From Bacillota bacterium (GTDB lineage Bacteria > Armatimonadota > HRBIN16), in NCBI GenBank assembly GCA_023511455.1, contig JAIMBJ010000002.1:1-64000 (forward strand): a stretch of 64,000 bases of DNA. The letters are read 5' to 3'. The notes below the pieces were generated by a model. That model did no database searches. It saw only the letters and a program-made list of their open reading frames with translations, and had not been told where the DNA came from. The position numbers and the translations under genes are program-made. Of this stretch, positions 51,273-60,011 are shown in pieces. Every line of letters begins with the position of its first letter. The stretch's first letter is position 1.

Positions 51273-52556
51273 CTACTTCAGCACCGCCACCACTGGAACC
51301 GTGCACACGTGATACTCGGTGCCGTTCACGGTGCCCTGAGCGTCGGCAAACAGCGCGAAGGACATGGCATCGGTGGGCAAGGCGATTTCGACGGTGTATT
51401 TACCGTTGCCAGCAGGTTGGGCGTTCTGTGCGGTCCAGCGTGAATTGCGCAGGTCTTTCGTGCTGGATTGCGCCGTCCAGATTTGCACGCCGTCCACCTT
51501 ACCCTTTGTGGTCACGGTCACCAGCAGCTTGTTGCCCTGGCGCTTCACGTCTGCCTTGATTTCCGCCAGCGGCTGTCTGGATGCCACCGCCAGATAGAAC
51601 GCCGTCAGGTTGTTCACCACCCGCTGCAAGCCCTCTTGCAGGCTGTGTCCGGCGTTGGGCACGTACATCAGGTACTTCTCACCCGGCAGGTCGTTGAAGT
51701 AAAACCGCGCGGCATCGATCACCCAGTAGCGGTCGTTCGCGCCGTTGATCACCATCTTGGGCATCTTGAACCGCTCGCGGTAGGAGTAGGGGTCGACGAT
51801 GGCGGTCAGCGTCTGCCCCTCCGCGGTGGAAAGCATCTCCGTCAGCCCTTTGGTGGAGTAGTCGGCAATCATCTCGCTGTACTTACCCCAGGTCGCCACC
51901 TGATGGGGCAGCTGCTTGGGGAAATTCAGGATGTCGTAGACCAATGGGGCGATGGCGCGCACCCGCTTGTCCACCGCCGCGGTCAGCCAGGTAGTCCAGC
52001 CGCGCTTCGAGCCGCCCGTCACCAGAAACTCTTTGACGTCGATGCCCCACTGCTTTTTGGCAACCTCCTGTACGGCGGTCATCGCCCGCACCGCGCTTTT
52101 GGTCATCGGCAACAGGGCGGGCCAGGTCACATCTTTCGATTTGGCAAACTCCACGAAGGTGTAGGAGATGAGCGCATCTTCCGTAAGACCCCCGAAAAGG
52201 GGCTGGTTGGGCACGTCGTTCAGCACCACACACAGTGCGCCAACTTTGTTTGCCACCTGCCCAAAAGCCGCCAGCTCCTGCCATCCGCTGTTGCCGGTGA
52301 TATACAGCACGGCGAGTTCTGGGGTCTTCAGCTGGGACGGCTTCAGGATGTACACACGGTGTTTCCAGATGATGTCGCGCCATTTTTGCGAGGTGAGACT
52401 CACCTCCAGCGCAGTGATGCCAGCCATTTCGCGCGTGTTCACAATTTGCCAGCCGTAGGTATTATCCTCGGCAGCCACATAATCATCCAGCGGCGTCGCC
52501 GAAGCCATCAGCGCTGCGAACGCGATCAGCATGGATACAAACGACCATCGAAACAT
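51273..52556 (-). CDS. PhoPQ-activated pathogenicity-related (PqaA-like) secreted hydrolase
   Basis: This is an exported alpha/beta-hydrolase-fold protein of 427 residues. A signal peptide ends near MASAT. The family signature appears as YVAAEDNTYGW, AVLYITGNSGW and GGSKRGWTTW, where the Ser in the nucleophile elbow is expected to be catalytic; MVINGANDRYW and VPNAGHSL may carry the acid and His. The C-terminal 110 residues form a beta domain. The family was named for PhoPQ-activated genes in Salmonella, but its function is unknown and no virulence role should be assumed here. It is probably monocistronic. Confidence 0.9.
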   Translation of the reverse strand: MFRWSFVSMLIAFAALMASATPLDDYVAAEDNTYGWQIVNTREMAGITALEVSLTSQKWRDIIWKHRVYILKPSQLKTPELAVLYITGNSGWQELAAFGQVANKVGALCVVLNDVPNQPLFGGLTEDALISYTFVEFAKSKDVTWPALLPMTKSAVRAMTAVQEVAKKQWGIDVKEFLVTGGSKRGWTTWLTAAVDKRVRAIAPLVYDILNFPKQLPHQVATWGKYSEMIADYSTKGLTEMLSTAEGQTLTAIVDPYSYRERFKMPKMVINGANDRYWVIDAARFYFNDLPGEKYLMYVPNAGHSLQEGLQRVVNNLTAFYLAVASRQPLAEIKADVKRQGNKLLVTVTTKGKVDGVQIWTAQSSTKDLRNSRWTAQNAQPAGNGKYTVEIALPTDAMSFALFADAQGTVNGTEYHVCTVPVVAVLK

Positions 52557-52636
52557 CGAACCACCTCCACTTGTATTCTCTCGTTAGCAGCTGACGATTC
52601 TGCAGGGGAGGAGGTTTACCCTTTTTGTTGGTTTAC

Positions 52637-52855
52637 CAGTTACGCAGTGGAAAGACTGTTGAGATGTTTGTGGCATCAAACGACATCCGCATTGTCATTC
52701 TGGGCGTTAGCGTTGTCATTCTGAGCGTTAGCGAAGAATCTCTGAGACCCTTCGCTGTCGCTCAGGGCGACAAAGGAGAGATGCTTCACTCCGTTCAGCA
52801 TGACAGGACAGTATCTCTGCAATCGCTGAAAAAGCATGGCTCGCGCCACACTCAG
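52637..52855. mobile_element. MITE-like element lacking its right end, copy e
   Basis: The left end CAGTTACGCAGTGG matches the terminal repeat of copies b and c. The interior runs in the same order: GGAAAGACTGTT, AAACGACAT, GTCATTCTGAGCG, CAGCATGACAGG and CGCTGAAAAAGCATGG. The right terminal repeat is missing; sequence similarity stops a few bases before the stop codon of the LptD-like gene at 52856. The element fills the 299-base gap and holds no gene. Confidence 0.7.
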
Positions 52856-54337
52856 TTAGCGGCTGACCAGGCTCAGCTGCACCTGCAGCTGCCGTTGCTG
52901 ATAACTCCACAGGATGCGCGGCTGGATGCAGTGCGAGGGAGGGCTTACCGCCAGCTGCCAGTCGCGCCATCGACGGTGTTCGACATCCCACATCCCCAGC
53001 ACGTCGACGCCCCAATCACCTGTCCACTGCAAGCGAAACCGGGCTTCGCGGCGCGTCTCCAGTCGGTCGGACACAAACGGGCTGCTGCCGCTGGTCGCCG
53101 CCAGTGCCAGCCCCGCTCCTGCCTGCAGACGCTCCCCAGCGTTCCAGTAGATACCCCACTGTGCCCGCACCCAGCCATAGCCCTCTGCACCGGTATAAGC
53201 ACCTGCCCTCGCATCCAGAATCACATCGGTGCCAAACTGGCTGCCTATCTGCACAGTCGGAGATTGCCATCGCACGAGAGCAACGGCTCGACTCGCGTTT
53301 ACCAGCGTGGGGCTTTCTCGGAGCCGACCCAACTTCCACTCCGTTTCCAGCAGACCACCAGCAAGGGGGGCGACCGTCTGGTAACCCAGCTCCACGCCCC
53401 GCAAGTAGAGGTCGGTACGCTGCAAGTTTTCTACGGGTGAATTCGCCCGCAGGGAGAGGTACACACCCTGTTTGCTTTCCGTGCGGACGAGCGTGCGCCA
53501 GCTGGAGGTGCTGACGGTTTCCAAAAAAGATACTCCCGGTCGTTCTGTGGGTTCCAGGTGGGGCAGGGGCTCCTGGTCGCCCGGTTTATCCAGCCGACGC
53601 AGCAGGTCTATCCGAATCTCGGGGTCGTGGCGGGTGAATACCCGTATGCCATATCGCACCTGCCCCCACCGCTGCGACAGGAGGTCTCCATAGGATAACA
53701 TCACCCCCCGTCGGCGCGAGAAGCCGATTTGCGGCAACAACGGCTCGCCCGGCTCCCTCCTGCCGATTCGTCGACTCAGGTACGGTAGCGTAATCCATTT
53801 GTGTCCCCATGCTGTCAAGGACACCCGGCGGGCGCGCACCCGCAGAGCACTGCTCAGGCTGAGTTGACTGGCGGACAACAGGAAGTGGGGAGTTTGCTGG
53901 TCACAGGTGGTCAGGGTCACCTCTTGCATGTTCAGCGTATTGGCATCGGATTGCAGCGAATTCGCGGTGATGAAGATGCCCTCTATTTCGCCGCGAACAT
54001 CGGATAGTTCGCCTTCAAGTGTCTTCAGGTTAAAACGCAGGTGGGAAGCCCGAAGCGTGCCCCGTTCATCGGAGAGGAGCACATCTCCCGTAGCCGTTAT
54101 CCAGCCGGTTTGCAGGTCGCCCTCCATCCGCTGCGCTCGCACGCTCCGGTTGCCCCACTGCACTTCGGCATCCCCCTCGGCGATAAAACGCTGGAACTCC
54201 TGCGCTTCCACGCGCTGTGCCAGCAACCGCCAAGCCTCGTCCTCTGCGGAGGAGGGTGCAGAAAGGCACAGCAGAAGCAGGGCGGCACACCAGCAGGTAC
54301 ACGCTATTCGCAGCTGTTCACCTGATGCAGGATCCAC
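52856..54337 (-). CDS. OstA/LptD-like outer membrane protein
   Basis: This is a 493-residue protein with a signal peptide (ending SSAED). Residues about 45-150 match the OstA/LptA beta-jellyroll fold that carries lipopolysaccharide (IAEGDAEVQWGNRSVRAQRMEGDLQTG, ITATGDVLLSDERGTLRASHL). The remainder is a run of amphipathic beta strands with CDQQTPHFLLSASQ and EIRIDLLRRLD, like the LptD barrel, but the total is shorter than typical LptD (about 700-800). The start is GTG with GGAG seven bases upstream, overlapping gmhB by 34 bases. It could be a reduced LptD or have lost its C-terminus at the adjacent MITE. Confidence 0.78.
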   Translation of the reverse strand: MDPASGEQLRIACTCWCAALLLLCLSAPSSAEDEAWRLLAQRVEAQEFQRFIAEGDAEVQWGNRSVRAQRMEGDLQTGWITATGDVLLSDERGTLRASHLRFNLKTLEGELSDVRGEIEGIFITANSLQSDANTLNMQEVTLTTCDQQTPHFLLSASQLSLSSALRVRARRVSLTAWGHKWITLPYLSRRIGRREPGEPLLPQIGFSRRRGVMLSYGDLLSQRWGQVRYGIRVFTRHDPEIRIDLLRRLDKPGDQEPLPHLEPTERPGVSFLETVSTSSWRTLVRTESKQGVYLSLRANSPVENLQRTDLYLRGVELGYQTVAPLAGGLLETEWKLGRLRESPTLVNASRAVALVRWQSPTVQIGSQFGTDVILDARAGAYTGAEGYGWVRAQWGIYWNAGERLQAGAGLALAATSGSSPFVSDRLETRREARFRLQWTGDWGVDVLGMWDVEHRRWRDWQLAVSPPSHCIQPRILWSYQQRQLQVQLSLVSR

Positions 54338-54882
54338 TCTGCCGCTCCCTGCAGGTCTGGCGCAACGTGGTCCGGAGGATGTTGCTGTATCTCGGCGGAA
54401 TCCAGCATCTCCGGTTTCACATGCCCGCTCAGCACCAGCACCGTCTTTACTCTCGCCGCGCGTCCTGCCACAATGTCACGCCACGAATCACCCACAAACA
54501 CCGAACGCTCCAGCGCGATGCCGTGTGCCTGCGCCGCTCTCAGCAGCAACCCCGGTCTGGGCTTTCGGCAGTCGCAGTTGTCGGCGTCGTCGTGCGGACA
54601 GTAGTAGAAGGCGTCAATACGTGCTCCGTATTCACCCAGCATCTGCTGGAGCCGCTCGCTAATCTGCTCCAGGGTTTGCATGGTGTACAGCCCTCGTGCC
54701 ACCCCCGACTGGTTGGAGCAAACGATGACAGGCACCCCCGCCGCATTGAAACGGGCTATCGCCTCTGCCGAGGAGGGAATCAGTTGCAACTCCTCCGGTC
54801 GCGTGACAAACTCCACCGGATCCACGTTAATCACGCCGTCTCTGTCCAAAAACACGGCAGGACGAGCCTTTTTTTCGCTCAA
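54304..54882 (-). CDS. gmhB: D-glycero-beta-D-manno-heptose 1,7-bisphosphate 7-phosphatase
   Basis: GmhB removes the 7-phosphate of heptose bisphosphate on the way to the LPS inner core or related glycans. The HAD motif is FLDRDGVINVD with both Asp residues. NQSGVARG is motif 2. The zinc loop YCPHDDADNCDCRKP has the Cys-x-His and Cys-x-Cys ligands, and VGDSWRDI is the C-terminal motif. The start is TTG at 54882 with AAGGAGGTGA seven bases upstream; the longer frame begins at another TTG without a site. It is operonic with the LptD-like gene. Confidence 0.93.
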   Translation of the reverse strand: MSEKKARPAVFLDRDGVINVDPVEFVTRPEELQLIPSSAEAIARFNAAGVPVIVCSNQSGVARGLYTMQTLEQISERLQQMLGEYGARIDAFYYCPHDDADNCDCRKPRPGLLLRAAQAHGIALERSVFVGDSWRDIVAGRAARVKTVLVLSGHVKPEMLDSAEIQQHPPDHVAPDLQGAAEWILHQVNSCE

Positions 54883-54973
54883 CCGTTCACCTCCTTTTGC
54901 TGTTCTCCACAAGGACTATATCGGAGCTGAGGGCGAATCGTCAAGAGGATACCACAGGCGGAGGTGAGCTCGG

Positions 54974-55723
54974 ATGGCACTGCGTGTGCTGATCGGCACT
55001 TCTGGCTGGAGTTACGATCACTGGCGCGGTATCTTCTACCCCCCCGAGCTGGAGCGCAAAGGGTGGCTTGCCTTCTACGCGCGGGTGTTTCCTACAGTGG
55101 AGATTAACAGCAGCTTCTACCGTTTGCCTTTTGAAAACATGGTGCTCCGCTGGTACCAGCACACGCCGGAAAGCTTTGTGTTTGCTGCCAAGTTTTCGAG
55201 ACTGGCGACACATGTACAACGCCTGCGTGATTGTCAGGGAATCGTGCAGCGTTGGCTGGAGCGTGTCCGTTTGCTGGAAAATAAACTGGGTGTGGTGCTG
55301 GTGCAGTTGCCTCCCGGATTGCACAGGGATGTCCCGTTGCTGGAGCAATTTCTTCACCTGTTCCCCGAAGGGATTCACGTCGCGGTAGAGTTTCGCCATC
55401 CTTCATGGGAGTGCGATGAGGTGTACCAGATGCTCCGCACGCTGGGTGTGGCGCACTGTACCATCAGCTATCCCCGCTACCCGACGGACTGGACGGTGAC
55501 CGCCCCATTTGCCTATGTGCGCATGCACGGCGTGACGCGGGCGTACGACTACTGTTACAACACCGAAGAACTGCGCGAACTCGCCAGACACATTCGGCAT
55601 CTGCTTCGCGAGGTCGACCGGGTGTTCGTGTATTTCAACAACGATACCAGCGGCTACGCCCCCGATAACGCCCGCCAGCTGCAAACTATCCTTGCGATGG
55701 AATCGGAGGTTGCAGGAACCTGA
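54974..55723 (+). CDS. DUF72 family protein
   Basis: This is a TIM-barrel-like conserved protein of 249 residues. The family hallmarks are LIGTSGWSYDHWRGIFYP at the N-terminus, VEINSSFYRLP, FVFAAKFSR, GVVLVQLPPG and FAYVRMHG. DUF72 proteins are widespread, and their biochemical role is not established. GGAGGTGAG lies about nine bases before the ATG. It stands divergent from gmhB and 45 bases upstream of the rhamnosidase gene in the same direction, so it may be its operon partner. Confidence 0.92.
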   Translation: MALRVLIGTSGWSYDHWRGIFYPPELERKGWLAFYARVFPTVEINSSFYRLPFENMVLRWYQHTPESFVFAAKFSRLATHVQRLRDCQGIVQRWLERVRLLENKLGVVLVQLPPGLHRDVPLLEQFLHLFPEGIHVAVEFRHPSWECDEVYQMLRTLGVAHCTISYPRYPTDWTVTAPFAYVRMHGVTRAYDYCYNTEELRELARHIRHLLREVDRVFVYFNNDTSGYAPDNARQLQTILAMESEVAGT

Positions 55724-55768
55724 CCGGTGGAAGCGAATAGCCATATCATCAACGGGCAAGGAGGAAGG

Positions 55769-58700
55769 ATGAAGTTGCGAACGGAATGGTTGTTTGTGCT
55801 TGTGTTTGTGCTGGCACTCGCGCTACCCGGCGAATCGAAACGCCGTCTGAGCGTCACCCACCTTCTCACGGAGTGGCTGGAAAACCCGCTGGGGATTGAT
55901 ACCCCTCAACCGCACTTCAGCTGGCAGATACAACATGCCGACCGGGGTGCCAGCCAGAGCGCGTACCAGATACAGGTCGCCAGCAGACCGGAGCTGCTGC
56001 GCGATGGCAAGGCGGACATGTGGGACAGTGGCAGGGTGGATTCGCCGCAGAGCCTGCACATCCGATATGAAGGAAAACCTCTGCAGAGCCGAACCACCTA
56101 CTACTGGCGCGTGCGAGTGTGGGACCACAACGGCGTGACCAGTGCCTACAGCCAGCCCGCCACCTTCGAAACCGCCCTGATGGACGCCAGCGAATGGCAG
56201 GCAAAGTGGGTTGTCGTGCCACGAGGGGGTGGAAACGGCTGGCACTCGCAGTTTGCGGATAGAGTGGACGTTACCAAGTGGGTTCAGATAGACCTGCGCC
56301 AGCCGGTGGAGTTCCAGCGGGTGGTGCTTTACCCCGCCAGACCGCACAACTGGGTGCGCGACGAACCCGGCTTCGGCTTTCCGGTGCGTTTCCGCCTCGA
56401 AGCCAGCGATGAACCCGATTTTGTTCAGCCGCGTCTCCTTGCCGACTACACACAAGCCGACGTGCCGAACCCGGGCGCAGGTCCGTTTCCCATCGACGTG
56501 GGCAATCAAAAAGCGCGCTACGTGCGACTGGTCATCACCAAACTGCACCATCCCGCCGATACGCGCCCGCTGGCAGCGCTTGCGGAAATGGAGGTGCTCG
56601 ACTCCGGAGGCAACAACCTCGCCCTCCACGCTGCCGTGACCACCGACAGCTGGAACATGGACAGCATCGAAGAGAACGACTGGAGCCGGGCGATGCTCAC
56701 CGATGGGATACGCGAATCGCGTCCTTCAGACAGGTTTGCCCCCATGTTGCGGCGCGAGTTCAAGGTGAACGGAAGGGTCAGGCGGGCTCGCGCCTACGTG
56801 ACCGGTCTGGGCTACTACGAGCTTTACCTCAATGGACAGAAAGTGGGCGACCGCGTGCTCGACCCACCTTACACCAACTTCCACAAGCGCATCTACTACA
56901 GCACGTATGATGTCACTCCCCTGCTGCGGCGGGGCGATAACTGCGTGGGCGCACTGCTGGGCAACGGCTGGTGGAAAGGCAAACCCCACTTCCTGTTACA
57001 GATGTATATCGAATACACCGACGGCACGGAGCAGATAATCACCAGCGACGGAGAGTGGCGCTGGGCGAAAAGCCCCATTCTGGACAACAGCCTGTATCAC
57101 GGTGAAACCGTTGACGCCCGACTGGAACAGCCCCGCTGGTGCGAGCCCGGTTTTATCATGCAGGAGGGCGTTTGGCAAAAAGTGTTGGTGGGCGAAATGC
57201 CAGGGGTTACCCTTTCTGCCCAGATGATGCCGCCAATTAAGGTCACTCAAACCCTCAAGCCGAAGTGGATTAGCGAGCCGCGCCCGGGGGTGTTCGTGGT
57301 GGACTTCGGGCAGAACTTCTCGGGCTGGTGTCGGTTGCGGGTGAAGGGTGCGCCCGGAACCACCGTCACGCTCAAACACGCCGAGGTGCTTTTCGAGAAC
57401 GTACTGGTCAACCAGCAGAACCTGCGCAGCGCACGAGCCACCGATACCTACATCCTGAAAGGCGACGGCGTGGAGGTCTACGAGCCCCGCTTCACCTACC
57501 ACGGCTTCCGCTACGTGCAGGTAGAGGGCTACCCGGGCACTTTGACGCGCGACGACATCGAGGGACGGGTGGTGCATACCGCCTTCGAACAGCGGGGACA
57601 GTTTGAATGCTCCAACGAGTTGCTGAACCAGATCCAGCGCAACGCCCAATGGGGCTATCGCACGAACTGGCACAGCATCCCCACCGACTGTCCCCAGCGC
57701 GACGAGCGACAGGGCTGGATGGGCGATGCCCAGATGACCGCCAACATGGGGCTGTATAACTTCACCGCTGAGTCCGCTTACGTCAAGTTCCTGCGTGACA
57801 TCGCGGACGCGCAGGGCGAGGACGGACGGATACCCGACACGGTGCCGCACGTGTGGGGAACCAACCCGGGCGACCCGCAGTGGGCAGGTGCCTATCTCTT
57901 CATCGCGTGGGATATGTACCGCCACACGGGCGCAAAGCACCTTCTGGAACAACACTACGAGGGCATGAAGCGTTACGTGGAGATGCTGCGGCGCGAGGCA
58001 GGCGACAGCCACATCCTCACCCGCAACAACTACGGTGACTGGGTGGCGGTGGTGGAGACCCCCAAAGACCTCATCTCCACCGGCACCTATTACCTGAGCG
58101 TGAAGACGCTGGCGGACATCGCGCAGGTGCTGGGCAAGTGGTCGGACGAACGTGAGTATCGCGCCCTGTGTGAACGCATCGCCGATGCCTTTCACAGGCG
58201 ATTCTGGAGCGCGGAAACCGGTTACTACGGCAACGGCAGCCAGTTCTCCAACATCTTCCCGCTGTATCTCGGCATCGTGCCCAAAGAGCACCAGCAGAAG
58301 GTGCTGGAGCACGTGATACACGACATCACGGTGAACCACAAAGGGCACCTCAGCACGGGCTTCATCGGCACGCGCTACCTGCTGGACACTTTGACCATGT
58401 ATGGGCGAGCAGACATCGCGTATCTGGTGGCGTCGCAGGATACCTACCCCAGCTGGGGCTACATGGTGCGTATGGGTGCGACCACGATATGGGAGCTGTG
58501 GAAGTACGAGGTGGGACCTGGCATGAACTCGCACAACCATCCCGCCTTTGGACTGGTCAGCGGGTGGTTCTATGAGGCACTGGCAGGGCTTCGCCCCGAC
58601 CCCGTGCGGGGGGACTGGGAGCATTTCACCGTGCGTCCGCACGCCGTCGGAGACCTGCGCTGGGCACAGGCTTCCGCAGACACCATGCGCGGCAAAGTAG

Positions 58701-58954
58701 CGGTGCGCTGGGAGAAACGTCCCGATGCTTTCCTGCTGAGCGTGGTCGTGCCTGTGAACAGTTCAGCGACGGTGTACATTCCCAAAGCGGGCATCGCCAC
58801 ACCCGCCCTCATCGAGGCAGAAGGTAGAGTGTGGAGCAAAGGCTCATTCAACCCCAAGGTGCCCGGTGTGAAAAGCGCACGTGACGAGGGCGAGTGGATG
58901 GTGGTGGAGATTGGCTCTGGCGACTATCATTTCAAGCTACACGCAGACAGATGA
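55769..58954 (+). CDS. Secreted alpha-L-rhamnosidase (GH78) with inserted discoidin-like domain
   Basis: This is an exported rhamnosidase of 1061 residues acting on rhamnose-containing glycans or glycosides. After the signal peptide, residues about 25-130 hold the N-terminal beta domain starting NPLGIDTPQPHFSWQI. An insertion at about 165-310 (WVQIDLRQPVEFQRVVLYPA ... YVRLVITKL) looks like an F5/8 type C carbohydrate-binding domain. The catalytic barrel has the GH78 signature DCPQRDERQGWMGDAQM around residues 640-655. ATG at 55769 is preceded by AAGGAGGAAGG; the longer frame adds 14 residues without a signal. Confidence 0.93.
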   Translation: MKLRTEWLFVLVFVLALALPGESKRRLSVTHLLTEWLENPLGIDTPQPHFSWQIQHADRGASQSAYQIQVASRPELLRDGKADMWDSGRVDSPQSLHIRYEGKPLQSRTTYYWRVRVWDHNGVTSAYSQPATFETALMDASEWQAKWVVVPRGGGNGWHSQFADRVDVTKWVQIDLRQPVEFQRVVLYPARPHNWVRDEPGFGFPVRFRLEASDEPDFVQPRLLADYTQADVPNPGAGPFPIDVGNQKARYVRLVITKLHHPADTRPLAALAEMEVLDSGGNNLALHAAVTTDSWNMDSIEENDWSRAMLTDGIRESRPSDRFAPMLRREFKVNGRVRRARAYVTGLGYYELYLNGQKVGDRVLDPPYTNFHKRIYYSTYDVTPLLRRGDNCVGALLGNGWWKGKPHFLLQMYIEYTDGTEQIITSDGEWRWAKSPILDNSLYHGETVDARLEQPRWCEPGFIMQEGVWQKVLVGEMPGVTLSAQMMPPIKVTQTLKPKWISEPRPGVFVVDFGQNFSGWCRLRVKGAPGTTVTLKHAEVLFENVLVNQQNLRSARATDTYILKGDGVEVYEPRFTYHGFRYVQVEGYPGTLTRDDIEGRVVHTAFEQRGQFECSNELLNQIQRNAQWGYRTNWHSIPTDCPQRDERQGWMGDAQMTANMGLYNFTAESAYVKFLRDIADAQGEDGRIPDTVPHVWGTNPGDPQWAGAYLFIAWDMYRHTGAKHLLEQHYEGMKRYVEMLRREAGDSHILTRNNYGDWVAVVETPKDLISTGTYYLSVKTLADIAQVLGKWSDEREYRALCERIADAFHRRFWSAETGYYGNGSQFSNIFPLYLGIVPKEHQQKVLEHVIHDITVNHKGHLSTGFIGTRYLLDTLTMYGRADIAYLVASQDTYPSWGYMVRMGATTIWELWKYEVGPGMNSHNHPAFGLVSGWFYEALAGLRPDPVRGDWEHFTVRPHAVGDLRWAQASADTMRGKVAVRWEKRPDAFLLSVVVPVNSSATVYIPKAGIATPALIEAEGRVWSKGSFNPKVPGVKSARDEGEWMVVEIGSGDYHFKLHADR

Positions 58955-58958
58955 ATAG

Positions 58959-58987
58959 TTGCCGTCCCGCAGAAGGTGTGATATAAT
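58959..58987 (+). promoter_or_regulatory. Promoter of the DUF1844 gene
   Basis: TTGCCG (58959-58964) and TATAAT (58982-58987) are 17 bases apart. The start codon at 59013 follows with GGAGGTG in front of it. Confidence 0.7.
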
Positions 58988-59012
58988 CGGTGAAACTGCG
59001 GGAGGTGCTACC

Positions 59013-59333
59013 ATGGAGGAGCAGCAACAGTCGCAGTCGGAACAGACCACGCAGGAGCAGGCACGCCAGGAGCCGGTGGATGTATTGACGGTTGCTTTGT
59101 GGATGATTGAGGAAATGCAGGCTCAGGCGTGGATTAAAATGGGGTTATGGAAAGACCCTGTGCTGGGGGAATTACGTACGGACCTGCCGCAGGCAAAAAT
59201 CGCCATCGATTGCGTGGCGGCGCTGGCGGAAGTGCTGAAACCGCATATCTCGGACTCCCAGCGCCGCGATTTAGAGCGATTGCTTACTGATTTGAGGCTC
59301 AATTTCGTGCAGCGCAGGGCAGCGGGAGAGTAG
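59013..59333 (+). CDS. DUF1844 domain protein
   Basis: This is a small cytoplasmic protein of 106 residues. After a Gln/Glu-rich N-terminal tail, the domain reads VDVLTVALWMIEEMQAQAWIKMGLWKDP, LPQAKIAIDCVAALAEVLKPHI, RRDLERLLTDLRLNFVQR, which is the DUF1844 pattern found across Armatimonadota, Acidobacteria and Planctomycetes. The function is unknown. I chose ATG at 59013 because GGAGGTG lies just upstream and the promoter ends before it; a longer frame overlaps the promoter. Confidence 0.9.
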   Translation: MEEQQQSQSEQTTQEQARQEPVDVLTVALWMIEEMQAQAWIKMGLWKDPVLGELRTDLPQAKIAIDCVAALAEVLKPHISDSQRRDLERLLTDLRLNFVQRRAAGE

Positions 59334-59340
59334 CCGAACA

Positions 59341-59368
59341 CACGGAGGGCGAGGCTCCCTCCGTGCCG
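59341..59368. repeat. Hairpin-forming dispersed repeat, inverted copy
   Basis: CACGGAGGG (59341-59349) pairs with CCCTCCGTG (59357-59365). The sequence is the inverted counterpart of the repeats at 17196-17220 and 19395-19419. It begins 8 bases after the DUF1844 stop and may act as a transcript end, though no T run follows. Confidence 0.55.
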
Positions 59369-59443
59369 TTGACACCAGCAACGTGGCGCATAGTGCTGGC
59401 GCCACTGCACTGCGAAGTGAAAAGAGGTAGAGAGGAGGCGACC

Positions 59444-60010
59444 ATGCATCGTTCGCAAGAAGGCGCGGAAGTTCGCTGGTTACGCGCGCAATGGACACGC
59501 TATTATCTCATCCGACACTGTTATCTGTGGGCGGTTCGCGGGGTCAGGGCGTTTACCGCATGGCTGAGGGATGGGATGTCTCTGGTGGCGCATTGGGTTC
59601 TGGAGCGCACCGACCCTCTGGCGCAGTGCCAGCGCCAGCGCGAACAGTTCCTTGCCTTTTATGAACAGTACGAGCAGCTGGTCGATGTGCTGTGCTGGGC
59701 GGCGCGCGACACCGTGCATGACGGCTGCGACGAGAAGTACCAGCAGGTAAGGGACTGGATGTTGAAACACTACGCCCCTGTGCGTCGCGCGATGGCTCCC
59801 GTCATCCGGCAGGTGCTTGCCGAAGCAGATGGAAACCCGCAGGAAGACCCCTTTGAGAAGCTGTTCGCGCCCGCGCACGTGATGCAGGTTATCGAAAGCG
59901 ACGGGGGCGACCTGCTGGGGCGCATTATCCTCACGCGCGACATCGTGGCTCGCTATGACGCTCATCTGCGGGCGAAGATAGAAAAGTACACCAGGCAGGT
60001 AGTTCACTGA
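59444..60010 (+). CDS. Hypothetical helical protein
   Basis: I do not recognise this 188-residue protein. It is predicted almost entirely helical and rich in Trp, Tyr, Arg and Gln (WTRYYLIRHCYLWAVRGVRAFTAWL near the N-terminus may be amphipathic and membrane-associated). There is no signal peptide and no enzyme motif. ATG at 59444 is supported by AGGAGG five bases upstream; the longer frame adds 27 residues overlapping a repeat. It ends one base before the acetyltransferase gene, so they are co-expressed. Confidence 0.72.
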   Translation: MHRSQEGAEVRWLRAQWTRYYLIRHCYLWAVRGVRAFTAWLRDGMSLVAHWVLERTDPLAQCQRQREQFLAFYEQYEQLVDVLCWAARDTVHDGCDEKYQQVRDWMLKHYAPVRRAMAPVIRQVLAEADGNPQEDPFEKLFAPAHVMQVIESDGGDLLGRIILTRDIVARYDAHLRAKIEKYTRQVVH

Positions 60011-60011
60011 G

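Noticed and set aside
56996-58642. A 548-codon open frame antisense to the rhamnosidase
   Set aside because: Long antisense frames are common in GC-rich genes. The GH78 signature fixes the real strand and the antisense product has no domain.
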